The notes beneath the pieces are model-generated. The model did no database searches. It saw nothing but the letters and a program-made list of their open reading frames with translations, and had not been told where the DNA came from. A stretch of DNA of 64,000 nucleotides from Papio anubis (lineage: Eukaryota > Chordata > Mammalia > Primates > Cercopithecidae): the NCBI RefSeq assembly GCF_008728515.1, contig NC_044984.1, positions 93,543,181 through 93,607,180 on the forward strand, given 5' to 3'. Of this stretch, positions 25,085 to 36,745 are shown piece by piece; position 1 is the first letter of the stretch, and each line of letters begins with the position of its first letter. Position numbers and translations under genes: made by a program.

Positions 25085-25310
25085 CACAACTGTGGATGCT
25101 AATTGAATACTTACTACCTGCCAGGCACTTTAAGTAAGTACATTACATACATTATTTTTTTGAATCCTCACGTGAATCCTATGAAGTAGAATTGCTCTCC
25201 TCGTTTTATAGATGAAGACCAGAGAAATTAAATACTTTGCCAGGTTCACATCACTAGCAGCAGTGTTAGTGGCAAAGTTGTATTCAGTTCACTCTGACTA
25301 TAAAGACTAC
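25085..25310 (+). repeat. MIR SINE
   Basis: 'actacctgccaggcacttta', 'atcctcacgtgaatcctatg' and 'ttttatagatgaagacc' follow the MIR consensus from its middle to its 3' part. Confidence 0.82.
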
Positions 25311-25646
25311 CACATTGCCTCCTATGAGTTGTCAAAGGTTACAATTCTATCCCCTCCATATTCTTTCTCCTTCTATATTGAGTATCATCAAAGAGTGAAG
25401 TTTTGCTCCTTTAAGCTCCTAAAGCCTTATCGAGGGTAGCCTGTGCAAGTCTGTCACACTGTCTTATATCATTTTTATTTGGATACAAGCCATTTTCCTA
25501 AATTAACCCTTGATTTTCTTGAGGGCGGTAAAGTTGTCTTAGGTTCTTTTCACACAGTAAGTGTTTAGAAATGTTTGTGGTTGAAACGAGTAACCCTTGT
25601 GGATTATGTTTACCCCAAAGGAGAGGTATTATTTTATTTTAATCAG
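25311..25646. other. Undefined sequence left of an ERV
   Basis: No gene or repeat recognised. Confidence 0.5.
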
Positions 25647-26094
25647 TGTTAAAGATAATGTATAGGAAGCCATTGGATACCACTGAGCTTTTGTACCAGG
25701 TCCCCAAAAAAACAAACCAAAATGGAGTCACTCATGCTAAGGTTCCACATCACCAAGCAAAATCTAAGTTGTTTTTCTGATCTTCCAAGAAACCAAGAGA
25801 GTGAGAGATAATGGCCAAATCTCTAAACAAGCCAGTTTTAGCTGGCAGGATTAGGAATTCCCCTTTGCTTTATCCTTTTCCAGGAAAGTAACATTTAAAC
25901 AATCAGTCTGCTTTTTGTTTTCTATTTCTGCTTTCCTCAGCCCTTTTCTGTCTGTAAACCCATCTCCTCTTGCTCACCTCATCAGAATGGTCATTTTATT
26001 TTAGAGAAGGAGGTGTTGCCTGATTCCAGAACTGCAAATAAAAGATTATTAAGATCTTTATACTAATTTTTTTTTTAAAATTTATCTTTTGACA
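25647..26094 (+). repeat. ERV 5' LTR
   Basis: Begins TGTTAAAG and ends TTTTGACA, 448 bp. It contains the block at 25680-25787 that is absent from the 3' LTR. The 184-codon reverse open frame across 25996-26550 spans the LTR/leader junction and is not a gene. Confidence 0.85.
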
Positions 26095-29000
26095 GTTCTG
26101 GCAACCAACAAAGGGACCCATATTACACTGCTGATGAATCCCAAGATCCCCTGGAGAATGCAGGAGAGACGTTACTGAGCCCTTTTCAGGTCCCCTGTCT
26201 TCCTCACGGAGCCCCAAGTGTTCTAAGTCTGTTTCTCTCAGGTTGGACTCTAGTCTTTCTGCACTGAATCTCTGGAGCTTATCAGCTTTCATTTGGGGGT
26301 TACTTTGTGCTGTAAGAGAGCATTTGACCTTGAGGTGCCAAGGGTTAGTCTGTGCTGTGAGAAGGTGCTTGACCTTTGGGTTTGTGCTGGCTGATGAGTC
26401 ACTGGCAGGAGTTGCAGTTTTAAAGGTGACTGACAACAATTGCAGTAAGTGGCTATTACCACAGGGAGCCAGAACTCCAGCTTTCAAAATTCGTAGGTAT
26501 TTGGTTTCTATCTTCTTAACTGCTTTTTCTTGAGCACTTAGTTGAGGCACGCCTCAGGTGTCTGGCAGGGTCAGGCAGAAACTGGAAAAGTATTGGCTAA
26601 GTTGGTCAAAGGCATCTCAGTGCCAAAGCCACAATTTGATCAGTGGGCATGGTTTGGGCACTTGAGAGCTATTAGAGCAACCCACCACCAAAAAATAAGA
26701 CTACCATGAAAGGGTAAGCTGCATGTAAAATAGGGTAGCACCTACCAGCCTCTAGAAAATGTCCGTGCAACAAGGTACGCTGTGAAAGCATCACATAACC
26801 CAATCTTGTGGCGCTTCCCTCTTAGGCTTTGATTTAGACTGTGAGAGACTCAAGATTCAGCATAAAGACAGTTATTAATTTATAAAAAAACCGAGCACTC
26901 CACCTGTCAGTCACACTTGCTTTTTAAACTTTATTAGGCCCCAGAAGCTGCAAATACTTACAAAAATGGCCAAATCTTACTAAAGATACTTTAGAATGAC
27001 AATGGCCATTATATAGAATGTTTCAGATGAACAACACTGCATTTAAGATGTGCATTTATAAATGAGTGTTCTCAAATTAGGCCAAACCCAAGAATACCTG
27101 TTGATGTGCAGAAGTTTCTACAAAGATTTAAAAACAAAAATTTAATGGCCTCTTTTCAAAGATTGTTTTACAAAAATCACGTGAAAAGTTTAATGACTAA
27201 TTGATAAGAAAAATTAAATCTACTATCCTTTTCATTTAGTTACTCTTCCACCCTGAAGGTACAAAGAAAGCTAAAGTGTTTCTAAACGTTAGGATCTCAG
27301 GTCAAGCAGGTTTGCTTCTTTTTTAGAGCTATCCATGCTGAGTCCAGGCACAGAGAATGTTTTCTTTGCCCCATTCTTTAATGGGCTCCACCCTGGAGTC
27401 AGTAATGTAGTTAAGAAACAAGCTAAATTGAAAATATAGACTATTGAACTAGATCAGTCTCTGAAGTACACCCTTCTGGCATTTAGCTGGCTATTTTGAA
27501 ACTTTTTGCAAAAAATTTACATCTATAAAGAAAAATCACTAGAAATTCTTAAAGTGGGAGAGAGTACTGGTCTAAAGAAGCCTGACCTTTGACCATTTTG
27601 TCTTAACTGGGCTTCCCACCTAAACCATTCTTTGTCTAGGATGAATGGACTCTTAGAAGAATGATGGTTATGACAAGGTCTGTCTGGGTTTGTAGATTTC
27701 CTCTCCTGGATAAACATTAATCTTCCTTGGTTGTTGGATCTGTCTTTAGGCAAATAAGGAAGAATATTCAGAAAACCCTGCCTTGCATTGTGCTATTCTT
27801 CAAGTGCCTTCAGTTCAAAGTAATCAATATGCCAAAGTGACATATTTTGAGGTGCGATTTTCTGAACTACTTTAATGGCTGTGTAGTTTAAGAAGCAATT
27901 TGAGCATAAATGTTAAGAATGAGTAAATCTACACAAATGTAAATGGTATAAAAGTTTATAGCTGAACTTGTCATAGTTTAAAAAGTATTTTTCAGTAACT
28001 TTAAATGTTAAAGTCATGTTAAATTAAGTAATAGATTATGAAATATCAAAGTCATTCTTAGCAAAACTAAAGTATTAAAATATTAATTGCTGAATATAAG
28101 CTTAAAATGTATACATTTTGATATCTTGTTTTTATATAGTATAGAAGAGCTCAATATATTTAAGTCTGTTAGTAAACATGAAAAAATTGTTCTATGAGGA
28201 AGCACATGTTTCTAGAAGTTATAAAATTTGTATTCATAAAATGTTTTTGACAGACAGCTCAAAATTGCTTGCTTCTTAAGATTCCACTGGAAGTTAAAGT
28301 TACTAAGGGTTAAAAATTCTAATTAATATACGAAAGCTAAAACTAGAGATAATAAAGGAAGTAATTCCAAATATGAGAAAAATAAGTAATATTTTTACTA
28401 AATGAAGCTATGAGGTATGAAAGATGTGTTTTTGTTAAGGAAGAAAGAGAGTACTTTTTCTCCTAAATAGAATGACTAGTTTTTCCAAAATAGAAAAAAT
28501 ATTGAAAAAACAATGGAATGAATAAGAAATTTGTAGACAGTTTGTTGAAGATGAATCTTGTGAAAGGAACTTTATAAGGGTGATCAAGCTGACTAAAATT
28601 AGAAACAATGTTATCTATATTTTTCTAAGAATTGAGTATTAACATCAAAAGTATACTGATATAAAACTATAATTTGGTCTCCTGTGTTAAAACCACAAGG
28701 TTTTCTTGAATTATTAATCTGTTCTTAATAGGAAATAGTAAAAAGTTTTTCTTTATTTTTTTAGGTAACTGGTCTAGAAAGCAAAGAGTCTGTACTTTAT
28801 CAAGATGATTCTGTGTGCTTCTTATTGTCTTTATTAGGTCTTTGATGACTGAGAAAACCGAATCTTCTCTATTAAAGAGCTAAGATTTTTTGCTATAATT
28901 AGGTAACTTACTGTATTTGCCTTTAGAGTCTTTTAATTATTACTCTGGTTAAATTAACGACATTACTTCACAGTGATCTGTGATCCTATTTTGAAAAAAT

Positions 29001-30339
29001 GTTTTAAACCATTTGACATTTTTTATAAACTTTCTAAAATAAACTAAATTAAGTCTTCTTGACCTTGAATTAACTTTGGGAAAACTTCAAAGGACGTGTC
29101 TCTCACTTTTTAAAAGACAGATATTAAACTAGTTAGGCTTATTTCGTATGTTAAATTACATAGTGAGTGTTCCAACAATTGTATGTAATTCCTAGAAATA
29201 TATCCGTCCTAATTCTGGTTATTGTGCTAAAATGTTGTATGCTATGGGACAGTGAATATGTAAGTTTGTGATAACTTTAAGGTCATACCATTGGACTGGG
29301 TGAGAATTTCCAGAACTCTGGTAAAGAAACTGGTGGCTTCATGAAACTGCCAACCAAGATCAAGTGGAGCAAGATTTACTTACACAAGACTGAAAAACTG
29401 ATAAAGAAGAGTTATGGCTTTTTATGGCTTTTTAAGGCTTTTTAATTTGAAACATTGCTTGTTGTTTTAATGTTTTGTTTTACAGATTTAAGAAAAGCTT
29501 TTTTTTTAAAGCTCTCTATAGCTTTCAGCAATGTGGTAAAGTATACTTTTGTGAACAAAAAAACATTTACTTTTTCCTCTCTATTTGATCTTTCCAGAAT
29601 TCAGAAACTATTTGTGAGGATTCTTGTTTTTATGACAGTATGGTTATTTGCATAAATTCAATAAGAATTACTCTCTTTATAACAGGATACAATTGGAAAT
29701 ATTGGTTGCATTACTAAAGCTTTGACTGGGATGTCATATTTGAGAATGTACATAGAATGAATCTGTAGTAAAGTCTGAAGTCTGCCTTGGTTTGGTTTCC
29801 TATCTCCCAGAGGTTTTCCAAAGTCCAATTTGAGATTCCTTGTTAAAGGTTCCAGCAAAACAAAACTCAGAAAGAGCCCAAGTAGTCACTATTTTTTTCT
29901 GCATTTATGTAAATAATCAGGCCAAGTTTAATGAGATTAAACTTATTTTGCAAACAAATTAGTCTCACTCTAATTATTTTTTGTAACAATGAGGGTGACT
30001 GTAGAGAGAAAAATTGCTTTAGAAGAAAAACTATAGTACTACTGTTACTAGACTGTAGCCTCTTTAACTATTTTTTGAGTTTTTATTATCTGCCTGTAGA
30101 CTGGACTGGATCCTGAATTTGTCTAGTTTCCTCCAATATCTGGCTACAACTCTCTCACTGAAAACAAGACCTGCTCTGTTTCTTAAGCCCTATAAGCTGA
30201 AGCGAGACAACTCAATGTAAATTTCAAGAAACAAGTCTCATGCTTGATATCTGGGCCATACAGAGAGTTCACCAAAATGCCCAATGTTGTAACCAGAGAC
30301 ATTCAAACTATAAGCAAGGATGAGAACTTGATGATTTCA
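26095..30339 (+). other. ERV internal region, non-coding
   Basis: The leader starts with a primer-binding-type sequence and a long untranslated stretch, then AT-rich sequence with stops in all forward frames. Three near-copies of 'atggcttttt' are in tandem at 29412-29443. I searched for gag zinc knuckles and the pol YxDD motif and found none that I could place. Open frames of 60-76 codons here show no retroviral domain. Confidence 0.6.
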
Positions 30340-30816
30340 TGTTGTGGACAGTGACAGAGCAGGAGCATCACCATCTTGGATAAGCACTGTCATTTTAAAG
30401 TTCACCTTGATGAAAAACTGCCTAAATCCAAAGGGCATTGGCCTAATGGCTAAGGTCAGCATTACCATAAACCACAAATAACATCTCTGACCAAAAACAT
30501 TCCAAACACCTTTCCAACAAGAGACATGCCAATCCCGAGATAACCTCCCCTCCAGCCAGAGAGATGTCAGCCCCAAGATAACCTCCCCTCTGACCAGAGA
30601 CATTCCAACTGCACCATAAACTTCTCCCCCACACAAAAACATTCCAAGGCTGTGATAAAGCTCTCTCACCCTAAGACCAATAAATACTCTTAGTCCCTAG
30701 AGAGAATGCTCCTGAACAAAAATGGCCAGAAGTCCCTCTCAGGTTTAGTCTCCAAAATAAACCTTTGACAGTTGAGCCACTTTTCATGTTTCTTTCCTCT
30801 TTCTTTAACTCTTACA
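30340..30816 (+). repeat. LTR-like block with polyadenylation signals and tandem repeats
   Basis: Begins TGTTGTGGACAG and ends CTTACA; carries AATAAA at 30680-30685 and AATAAAC near 30757. Between about 30490 and 30650 there are three or four degenerate units built on 'gaccagagacattccaac' and 'aagataacctcccctc'. The features suit a solo LTR inserted in the ERV, but no duplication is seen. It could instead be resident internal sequence, because the last 35 bases form a good pyrimidine tract plus CAG just before the env start. Confidence 0.5.
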
Positions 30817-30858
30817 GACAGCCTGTGCCCAGATGTCAAAACAAGACTCTATATCATA

Positions 30859-31545
30859 ATGAAAATCTTATCCCTCTTAATTTTTTTCTTATTTACGCCT
30901 ACCATTTTTTGCTCAGCAGGGTAGACTTGTAGTAATTTTATAATCAGTAGCTTCTTCAAGTAATTTACAAAATTAAATCGGATTGGTCATGTCAAATGCA
31001 GATCTTTACATAACCTAAGGGATCCTTTAGTCTACCCAGTGGGTAACTTTGGCAATATCCCTAATTCAATTGCTGTTCAAATTGTACTATTGGTCCCTTG
31101 TATAGGGTAAAACTTCTAGACTCACATGTTTTTACTCCCTGCCTTAATTTAACTCAGTCATAGGATGCTAGATTACCTACTAGCTAAAAAGAGAGAAGCC
31201 CATGCAGTTGCTGACTCTTCTTGTTGCACATGTATAAATATAGACAGTATTGCAGAGACTCCATTGCAAAAAGTTAGCAAATTGGCTACTTGGTTAAAAT
31301 GGGTAGATTCCTCATCTGGTTCATTCCTTGTTCTGTTCAATTTTAGTTGGTTTGGTTCATTGAGACCCTGGCTAAGGTGCATACTCCAAACTCTTAGCAT
31401 TCCTAATATCCTTGGCATTATCTCCAAAATTCAGAAACTATTTGTGAGGATAATAGTAGTCTCCCTGGTATACTGCATTCCCTCAAAAGTTTTAAATGTT
31501 TGCATGCAGCCATCTTTCAAACTTCAAATCGTCTCTATTCAGCTA
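30859..31545 (+). pseudogene. Retroviral env remnant (signal peptide and transmembrane-subunit region)
   Basis: An ATG at 30859 opens a short frame of about 22 codons that is strongly hydrophobic with a small-residue end, like an envelope signal peptide. It stops at 30922-30924. Most of the surface subunit is missing. From about 31140 the translation is recognisable as the transmembrane subunit of a gamma-type envelope, with an adjacent cysteine pair after the segment at 31165-31230 and a hydrophobic stretch at 31320-31480. That frame stays open to 31584 and reads into MADE1. In life the protein would mediate membrane fusion; this copy is truncated, frameshifted and interrupted. A pyrimidine tract and CAG at about 30788-30817 could have been the env splice acceptor. 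Confidence 0.7.
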
Positions 31546-31625
31546 TTCAGTCAGTGCAACACTAATCACGGTTTTTGCCATTAAAAGCAATGGCAAAAAC
31601 CACAATTACTTTTGGACCAACCTAA
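31546..31625 (-). mobile_element. MADE1 mariner-derived miniature element
   Basis: Exactly 80 bp between two TA dinucleotides (31544-31545 and 31626-31627). Its inner part is a near-perfect palindrome around 31570-31600 (ggtttttgccattaaaagca and its partner), and it ends in 'ccaacctaa'. Length, ends and palindrome are diagnostic of MADE1. The left arm is more diverged than the right. Related hairpins gave rise to the miR-548 family. Confidence 0.93.
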
Positions 31626-31762
31626 TAGAATGACAAAAACTCAAAGAAATGCAAGATTATGAGGACACTGTAAGCTATGAATGGCATGTTGAGATCAGAA
31701 ACCCAGAATGTTGGTAACTTAGGGCTAATGCCCCTAGGGGAGAATGACCCAAAGGGGGAAAT

Positions 31763-32103
31763 TGTTAAAGAAAAGTATAGGAAGCCATTGGCCTTCCAAG
31801 AAACCAGGAGAGTGAGAGATAATGGCCAAATCCCCAAACAAGCCAGCTTTAGCTGGCAGGATTAGGAAGTCCCCTCTGCTTTAACCTTTACAAGGAAAGT
31901 AACTTTAAAACAACCAGTCTGCTTTTTGTCTTCTATTTCTGCTTTCCTCAACCCTTTTCTGTCTGTAAACCCATCTCCTCTTGCTTAGCCCATGGGAACA
32001 CTGATTCTACTTTATAAAATGTAGTGTTACCTCATCCTAGCATTGCAAACAAAAGCCAAGTACAATTTTTAAACTGAATTTGTTATAATTTTGTCTTTTG
32101 ACA
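31763..32103 (+). repeat. ERV 3' LTR with internal deletion
   Basis: Starts TGTTAAAGAAAAGTATAGG after the polypurine tract and ends TTTTGACA, 341 bp. It aligns with the 5' LTR but lacks about 107 bp: 'ccattgg' joins directly to 'ccttccaagaaacc' at about 31790. Confidence 0.85.
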
Positions 32104-32619
32104 CCAGGAAGGGCCCACCCAGTTCTGCCTACTACCTGATCATTCTCCTCTTTGGATTAAAGCTGTGTGAAACACAAGAATGATGTTGAACACATGACAT
32201 CAAATGGAGGGCAAGCCATGCTAATTTTTGTGGACTGGCCCACTGAAGTGGTAATGAGCTAGAATTATAGCCTGTGACCAGAGGAGACCTAGAGCTCCTT
32301 TGCCTTGTTATTCTTCTTTTCCTGGGGGATTAGCAACCCAAGCAGACAGTTTCTTTCCTTCCAGGGAAACCCCAAACCTCATGGTGAAGTGACAAGAAAT
32401 ATTCACCCCAGTGCACATCTTCCTAAGAAGGCCCAAGGCAGAATGCTAGTTCTCTCAGTAGTTCCCAGGCAATTCAATCTGCCACAAAGTACAATGTAAA
32501 GCACTGTGCTACAGGGAAAAACAAGCAAACAGAAAAGGAAAAAAGTCTATTCTGCATACTGATTTTGTCTAATGTGGCATTTGCACACTTGGGCAGCTAC
32601 AGTGCTTCAGTGCTGCTGC
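32104..32619. other. Undefined sequence
   Basis: No gene or repeat recognised. A 64-codon frame at 32305-32499 is unsupported. Confidence 0.5.
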
Positions 32620-33092
32620 CAGATTAATTCTTCCCAAACACTGCACGGATGATAACACTCCTTTGCCCCCAAACCTTCACTAGGGTTATCTCCTGAAAAA
32701 GGTAGCCTGGGAGTTAAAAGTTTGCCATGGTTTGGCTCAAACTTATATTTCCATGTGTCAGTCCTATTATTTCAAATTCCAACCAACAATCTTCTATAAT
32801 TTTTTTTATACTTTTCCATGCCTTTACACGTGTAGAGACTTTTTTTTTTTTTCCACTTGTAAGTCAAAAGCCTAGCTAGGCATCAAATTCCAGCAGCTGA
32901 CTTCCCCCTATGCAAACATACTCTGACCTTGCCAGCTGGCAGAAATATTTCCCTCCCCTGAACTCTGCTAACACTGGCTTTCTCACAGCCTTATATTTTC
33001 TTTCTTGTCTGGTCCATGTTTGTTCAATCTGCTGGACATAGTCCAGTGCCTAGTGTATTATGGGCACTCAATAAATGTTCACTGAATGAATA
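32620..33092 (+). repeat. L2 LINE 3' end
   Basis: The closing 'agtgcctagtgtattatggg' with 'cactcaataaatgttcactg' is the L2 terminus. Upstream similarity is weaker, so the left limit is approximate. A T-run lies at 32840-32852. Confidence 0.68.
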
Positions 33093-33304
33093 TTAATTTT
33101 TACTTAATGTGGTCTTTGCATTGATGATTTCTTTGTAAACCAAATATAAAATTTACACTAACTCATCATTTTTGAGGGTCAAAGACAATTTCCAGGTTTC
33201 AAGAAATGAGGGCTCTGGGGTCTCTTCAACACTTGCAGGCCTAGAGCTGGACTTGTATACCTTGAGACTTCCCTGCTATAGGCAGATGGCATTGAATAAT
33301 ATTA

Positions 33305-33520
33305 ATGTGCTCTATTTATAGAGTGCCTACGTTTGTGCTAAATCACTTCACATTCATATCCCTAGTTCTCCTAGCGACATACTGATGATGCCCATCTCAG
33401 TTTTAGAGGAAACAAACAATATTCAAAGATGAAGGTCCTTTCCCAGAGTCAAATGTAAAGTGAGTACTAGCGTCAGGATTCACACCTAGGTCAGTCTGGC
33501 TCCAAATCTAGCTTTTTTCC
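33305..33520 (+). repeat. MIR SINE
   Basis: Follows the MIR order from 'tagagtgcctacgtttgtgc' through 'cccatctcagttttagagg' to 'cacacctaggtcagtctggc'. Confidence 0.75.
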
Positions 33521-34800
33521 TACCATCCCACGTTCCTTCTTTGAATTGCTTCAGTTTCTATGGAAGTTTCTGCTATTTCTCTATCTTTGTCTCTGAGGTT
33601 CATTTCCACTCCTGCAGCTTCACAAAAGCCCAATTACGCCTGCCACTGACCTGCTTTGTCTAATAGGATTTTTGATGGCTGTAGTGCCATTTCAGCGTCC
33701 GCACGGACTGCTTCTCTCTACCCAGAGCACAGCTCCCAGGAGGTGCTGGAAGCCTGGCAGCAGGTCATTTCAGCAGCTTGTTTTTACCACTTTCTCAGCC
33801 CAAACTGCTTTATTTCAAACCTTGCTGTGATTCATCACTCACCTACCTGCATTCCCCCTTCATCTTCCCTTAAGTCTGTCTCATAGGCCTGTAAGTAGAA
33901 ATTGTGGCAATTCCCAAAGTGTAGCAGCATTGGGGAAGAGTAGAAACCTTACTGTCAGACTTGCTAATTGAAAATTTGGGGAGAAGTCCACTCAGACATG
34001 TCTAAAGCAGATTGCCTTTGAAGTACTTACGAAGAAAGGTTTTCTGAGCCTTGAGGTCCATAATGGGGATGTGTATATAGAGAGTGGGAAAGGAGCTCTT
34101 TAAACTCAGACAGCTGAACTATTTGCAGGTGCCAAGGCCTTCCCTTGAGTATAGTTAATGAATCAAATAGAAATATTATTTCACCAGTTCTAACATGCCC
34201 ACTTATTTTTCATCTTAACATTCTGTAATGGGAATGTGGCTTACATCGACAGTGGTACAACCATTATTTGCTAAATAGCAGTCGTCATAGTTGTTTCTGC
34301 CTTCACTTGAGTATCAAATACACCAGCAAAAACATTTGCAGAATAAGCAGGGGCAGGGGTAGGCTAGCTCTGTGTAATTACAAAGCTCACCTAATTTAGG
34401 TTTTCATAGGATTTTAGGGAATGCTTCACATCAAAGCTGTTGGTGGCACAGAGGACAATACTGTGTGGAAAAACCTGGGCCTCAGTGACGGAGTGAAAAC
34501 TGAGTCTACTCAGAAGATTCAGATTTGGACCCAGAGGAAGTTTTAGAAAAACTTGAACCAATTTATATTACTTTTTTTATGTGTGCCCAAGAATGGTATA
34601 TGATTAAAAAAAAATCTGTCTAAATAAGTATGTTAGCACTCTTTCACTATATATGAAATAAAAATTCTAGCTTATGTTGTAGTTAAATTGATGTTTTCCT
34701 CTGATGCAGTTTATAAAAAGTTTAAGTGTACATGGGAAATAACTTATACTTTTACATCAGATTGGCTTGATTTTAATTCAGGTTTCACTTATTAGCCTTG
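33521..34800. other. Undefined sequence
   Basis: Mixed composition and no recognised repeat. A 76-codon frame at 33656-33886 has no domain and no visible gene context. Confidence 0.5.
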
Positions 34801-35162
34801 TGATATGGTTTGGCTGTGTCCCCACCCAAATCTCATTGGAATTGTAGCTCCCCTAATCCCCATGTGTCACGGGAGGGACCTAGTAGGAGGTAACTGAATC
34901 ATGGGGGCAGTTTTTCCCATGCTGTTCTCATGGTAGTGAATAAATCTCATGAGATCTGATGGTTTTATAAGGGGCAGTTCCCCTGCACATGCTTTCTTGC
35001 CTGCCATCATGTAAGACATGCCTTTGCTTCTCCTTCGCCTTCTGCCATGATTGTAAGGCCTCCCCAGCCATGTGGAACTGTGAGTCCATGAAACCTCTTT
35101 TTCTTTATAAATTACCCAGTCTCAGGTATTTCTTCATAACAGTAAGAAAATAGGCTAATACA
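34801..35162 (+). repeat. THE1 5' LTR
   Basis: Begins TGATATGGTTTGGCTGTGTC and ends GGCTAATACA, 362 bp. The blocks 'aatcatgggggcag' and 'cctctttttctttataaatt' are typical. A primer-binding-type sequence follows directly (tggtaccagtagagtgggg at about 35170). Confidence 0.95.
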
Positions 35163-35636
35163 GTAAACTGGTACCAGTAGAGTGGGGTACCGCTATTAAG
35201 ACACCTAAAAATCTAGAAGAGACTTTGGAACTGGGTAACAGGCAGAGGTTGGAACACTTTGGAGGGCTCAGAAAAAGACAGGAAGATGTGGTAAAATTTG
35301 GAGTTTCCTAGAGACTTGTTGAACGGTTTTGACCAAAAAGTCTAGGCTGAGGTGGTCTCAGATGGAGATGAAGAAGTTATTGGGAACTGGAGCAAAGGTG
35401 AGCCTTGGTATGCTTTAGCAAAGAGACTAGTGGCATTTTGCCCCTCTTCTAGAGATCTATGGAACTTTGAACTTGAAAGAAATGATTAGGGTACCTGGTG
35501 GAAGAAATTTCTAAGCAGCAATCAAGAGTTGACTTTGGAGCTCTTAAAAGCATTCAGTTTTATTCATTCACAAAGCTATGGTTTGGAATTGGAACTTATG
35601 TTTAAAAGGGAAGCAGAACATAAAAGTTGAGAAAAT

Positions 35637-36440
35637 TTGCAGCCTGACAATGTGATAGAAAAAAAAAACAAAACATTTTCTGAGGAGAAATTCAAGCTGG
35701 CTGCAGAAATTTGCATAAGTACTAAGGAGCCAAAATTAATCTCCAAGACAATGGGGAAAATGTCTTCACGGAATGTCAGAGGTCTTCATGGCAGCCCCTC
35801 CCCTCACAAGCCAAAAGGCCTGGGAGGAAAAACAAAATGTTTTCATGGGCTGGGCTCAGGGCTTTGCTGCTTTGTGCAGTTTTGGGACCTGGAGCCCTGT
35901 ATGGCTAAAAGGGGCCAATGTACAGCTCAGGCTGTTGCTTCACAGGTTGCGATCCCCAAGCCTTGGTGGCTTACATGTGGTGTTGGGCCTGCAGATGCAC
36001 AGAAGTCAAGAATTGAGGTTTGGGAACCTCCTTCTAGATTTCTGAGGATTTATGGAAACACTTGGATGTCCAGGCAGAGGTGTACTGCAGGGGCAAAGCC
36101 CTCATGGGAAACTTCTGCTAGGGCAGTCTGGAAGGGAAATATGGGGTCAGATCCCTCACACAGAGTCCCCAGTGGGGCAATGCCAAGTGGAGCTGTGAGA
36201 AGAGGGCCACACTCCTCTAGACCTCAGAGAGGTAGAACCACTGACAGCTTGCACCATGTGCCTAGAAAACCCACAGACATTCAACATCAGCCTATGAAGG
36301 CAGCTGGGAGCAGCATCATACCCTGCAAAGTCATAGGGCTGGAGCTGCCCAAGGTCATGGGAGCCCACCTCTTTGCATCAGTGTGCCCTGGATATGAGAC
36401 ATGGAGTCAAAGGAGATCATTTTTGAACTTTAAGGTTTAA
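35637..36440 (+). pseudogene. THE1 internal open reading frame, 267 codons
   Basis: The longest open frame in the window. It lies entirely within the THE1 internal region, between the LTRs and in the element's sense orientation. The predicted product is rich in Lys, Arg, Ser, Pro and Trp, with no signal peptide, membrane segment or catalytic motif that I can see. MaLR internal regions are regarded as remnants of a gag-bearing ancestor; I cannot confirm gag identity from the sequence. A second frame (35773-36045) overlaps it. Probably an unconstrained survival rather than a functional gene. Confidence 0.5.
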
Positions 36441-36745
36441 TGACTGCCCTATTGGATTTTGGACTTGCATGGGGCCTGTAGCCCTTGTGTTTTGGCCAAT
36501 TTCTCCAATTTGGAACAGGTGTATTTACCCAATGCCTGTACCCTCATTGTACCTAGGAAGTAACTAACTTGCTTTGATTTTACAAGCTCATAGGCAGAAG
36601 AGACTTGGTTTGTCTCAGATGAGACTTTGGACTGTGGACTTTTGAGTTAATGCCAAAATGAGTTAAGACTTTGGGGAACTGTTGGGAAGGCATCATGGGT
36701 TTTGAAATGTGAGGACAAGAGATTTGGAAGGGGCCAGGGGTGGAA

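Larger units (their letters stand above)
25647..32103 (+). mobile_element. Endogenous retrovirus with two LTRs (class I-like), degenerate
   Basis: Two related LTRs in direct orientation (25647-26094 and 31763-32103) enclose about 5.7 kb. A primer-binding-type sequence follows the 5' LTR (tggcaaccaacaaaggga near 26099-26116), and a purine-rich tract precedes the 3' LTR (aaagggggaaa at 31751-31761). I cannot recognise gag, protease or pol; the internal part looks like the non-coding sequence of a non-autonomous class I family. An env remnant lies near the 3' end. No clear target duplication: the 5' flank is atcag, the 3' flank ccagg. An old proviral fossil, not capable of producing virus. Confidence 0.82.

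Noticed and set aside
25996..26550. 184-codon reverse-strand open frame that could be a novel gene
   Set aside because: It crosses the junction between the ERV 5' LTR and leader, runs antisense to the element and shows no protein family; most likely chance.
30337..30669. 110-codon reverse frame with repetitive Gly/Trp-rich product
   Set aside because: The periodicity comes from the degenerate tandem repeats in the LTR-like block, read antisense.
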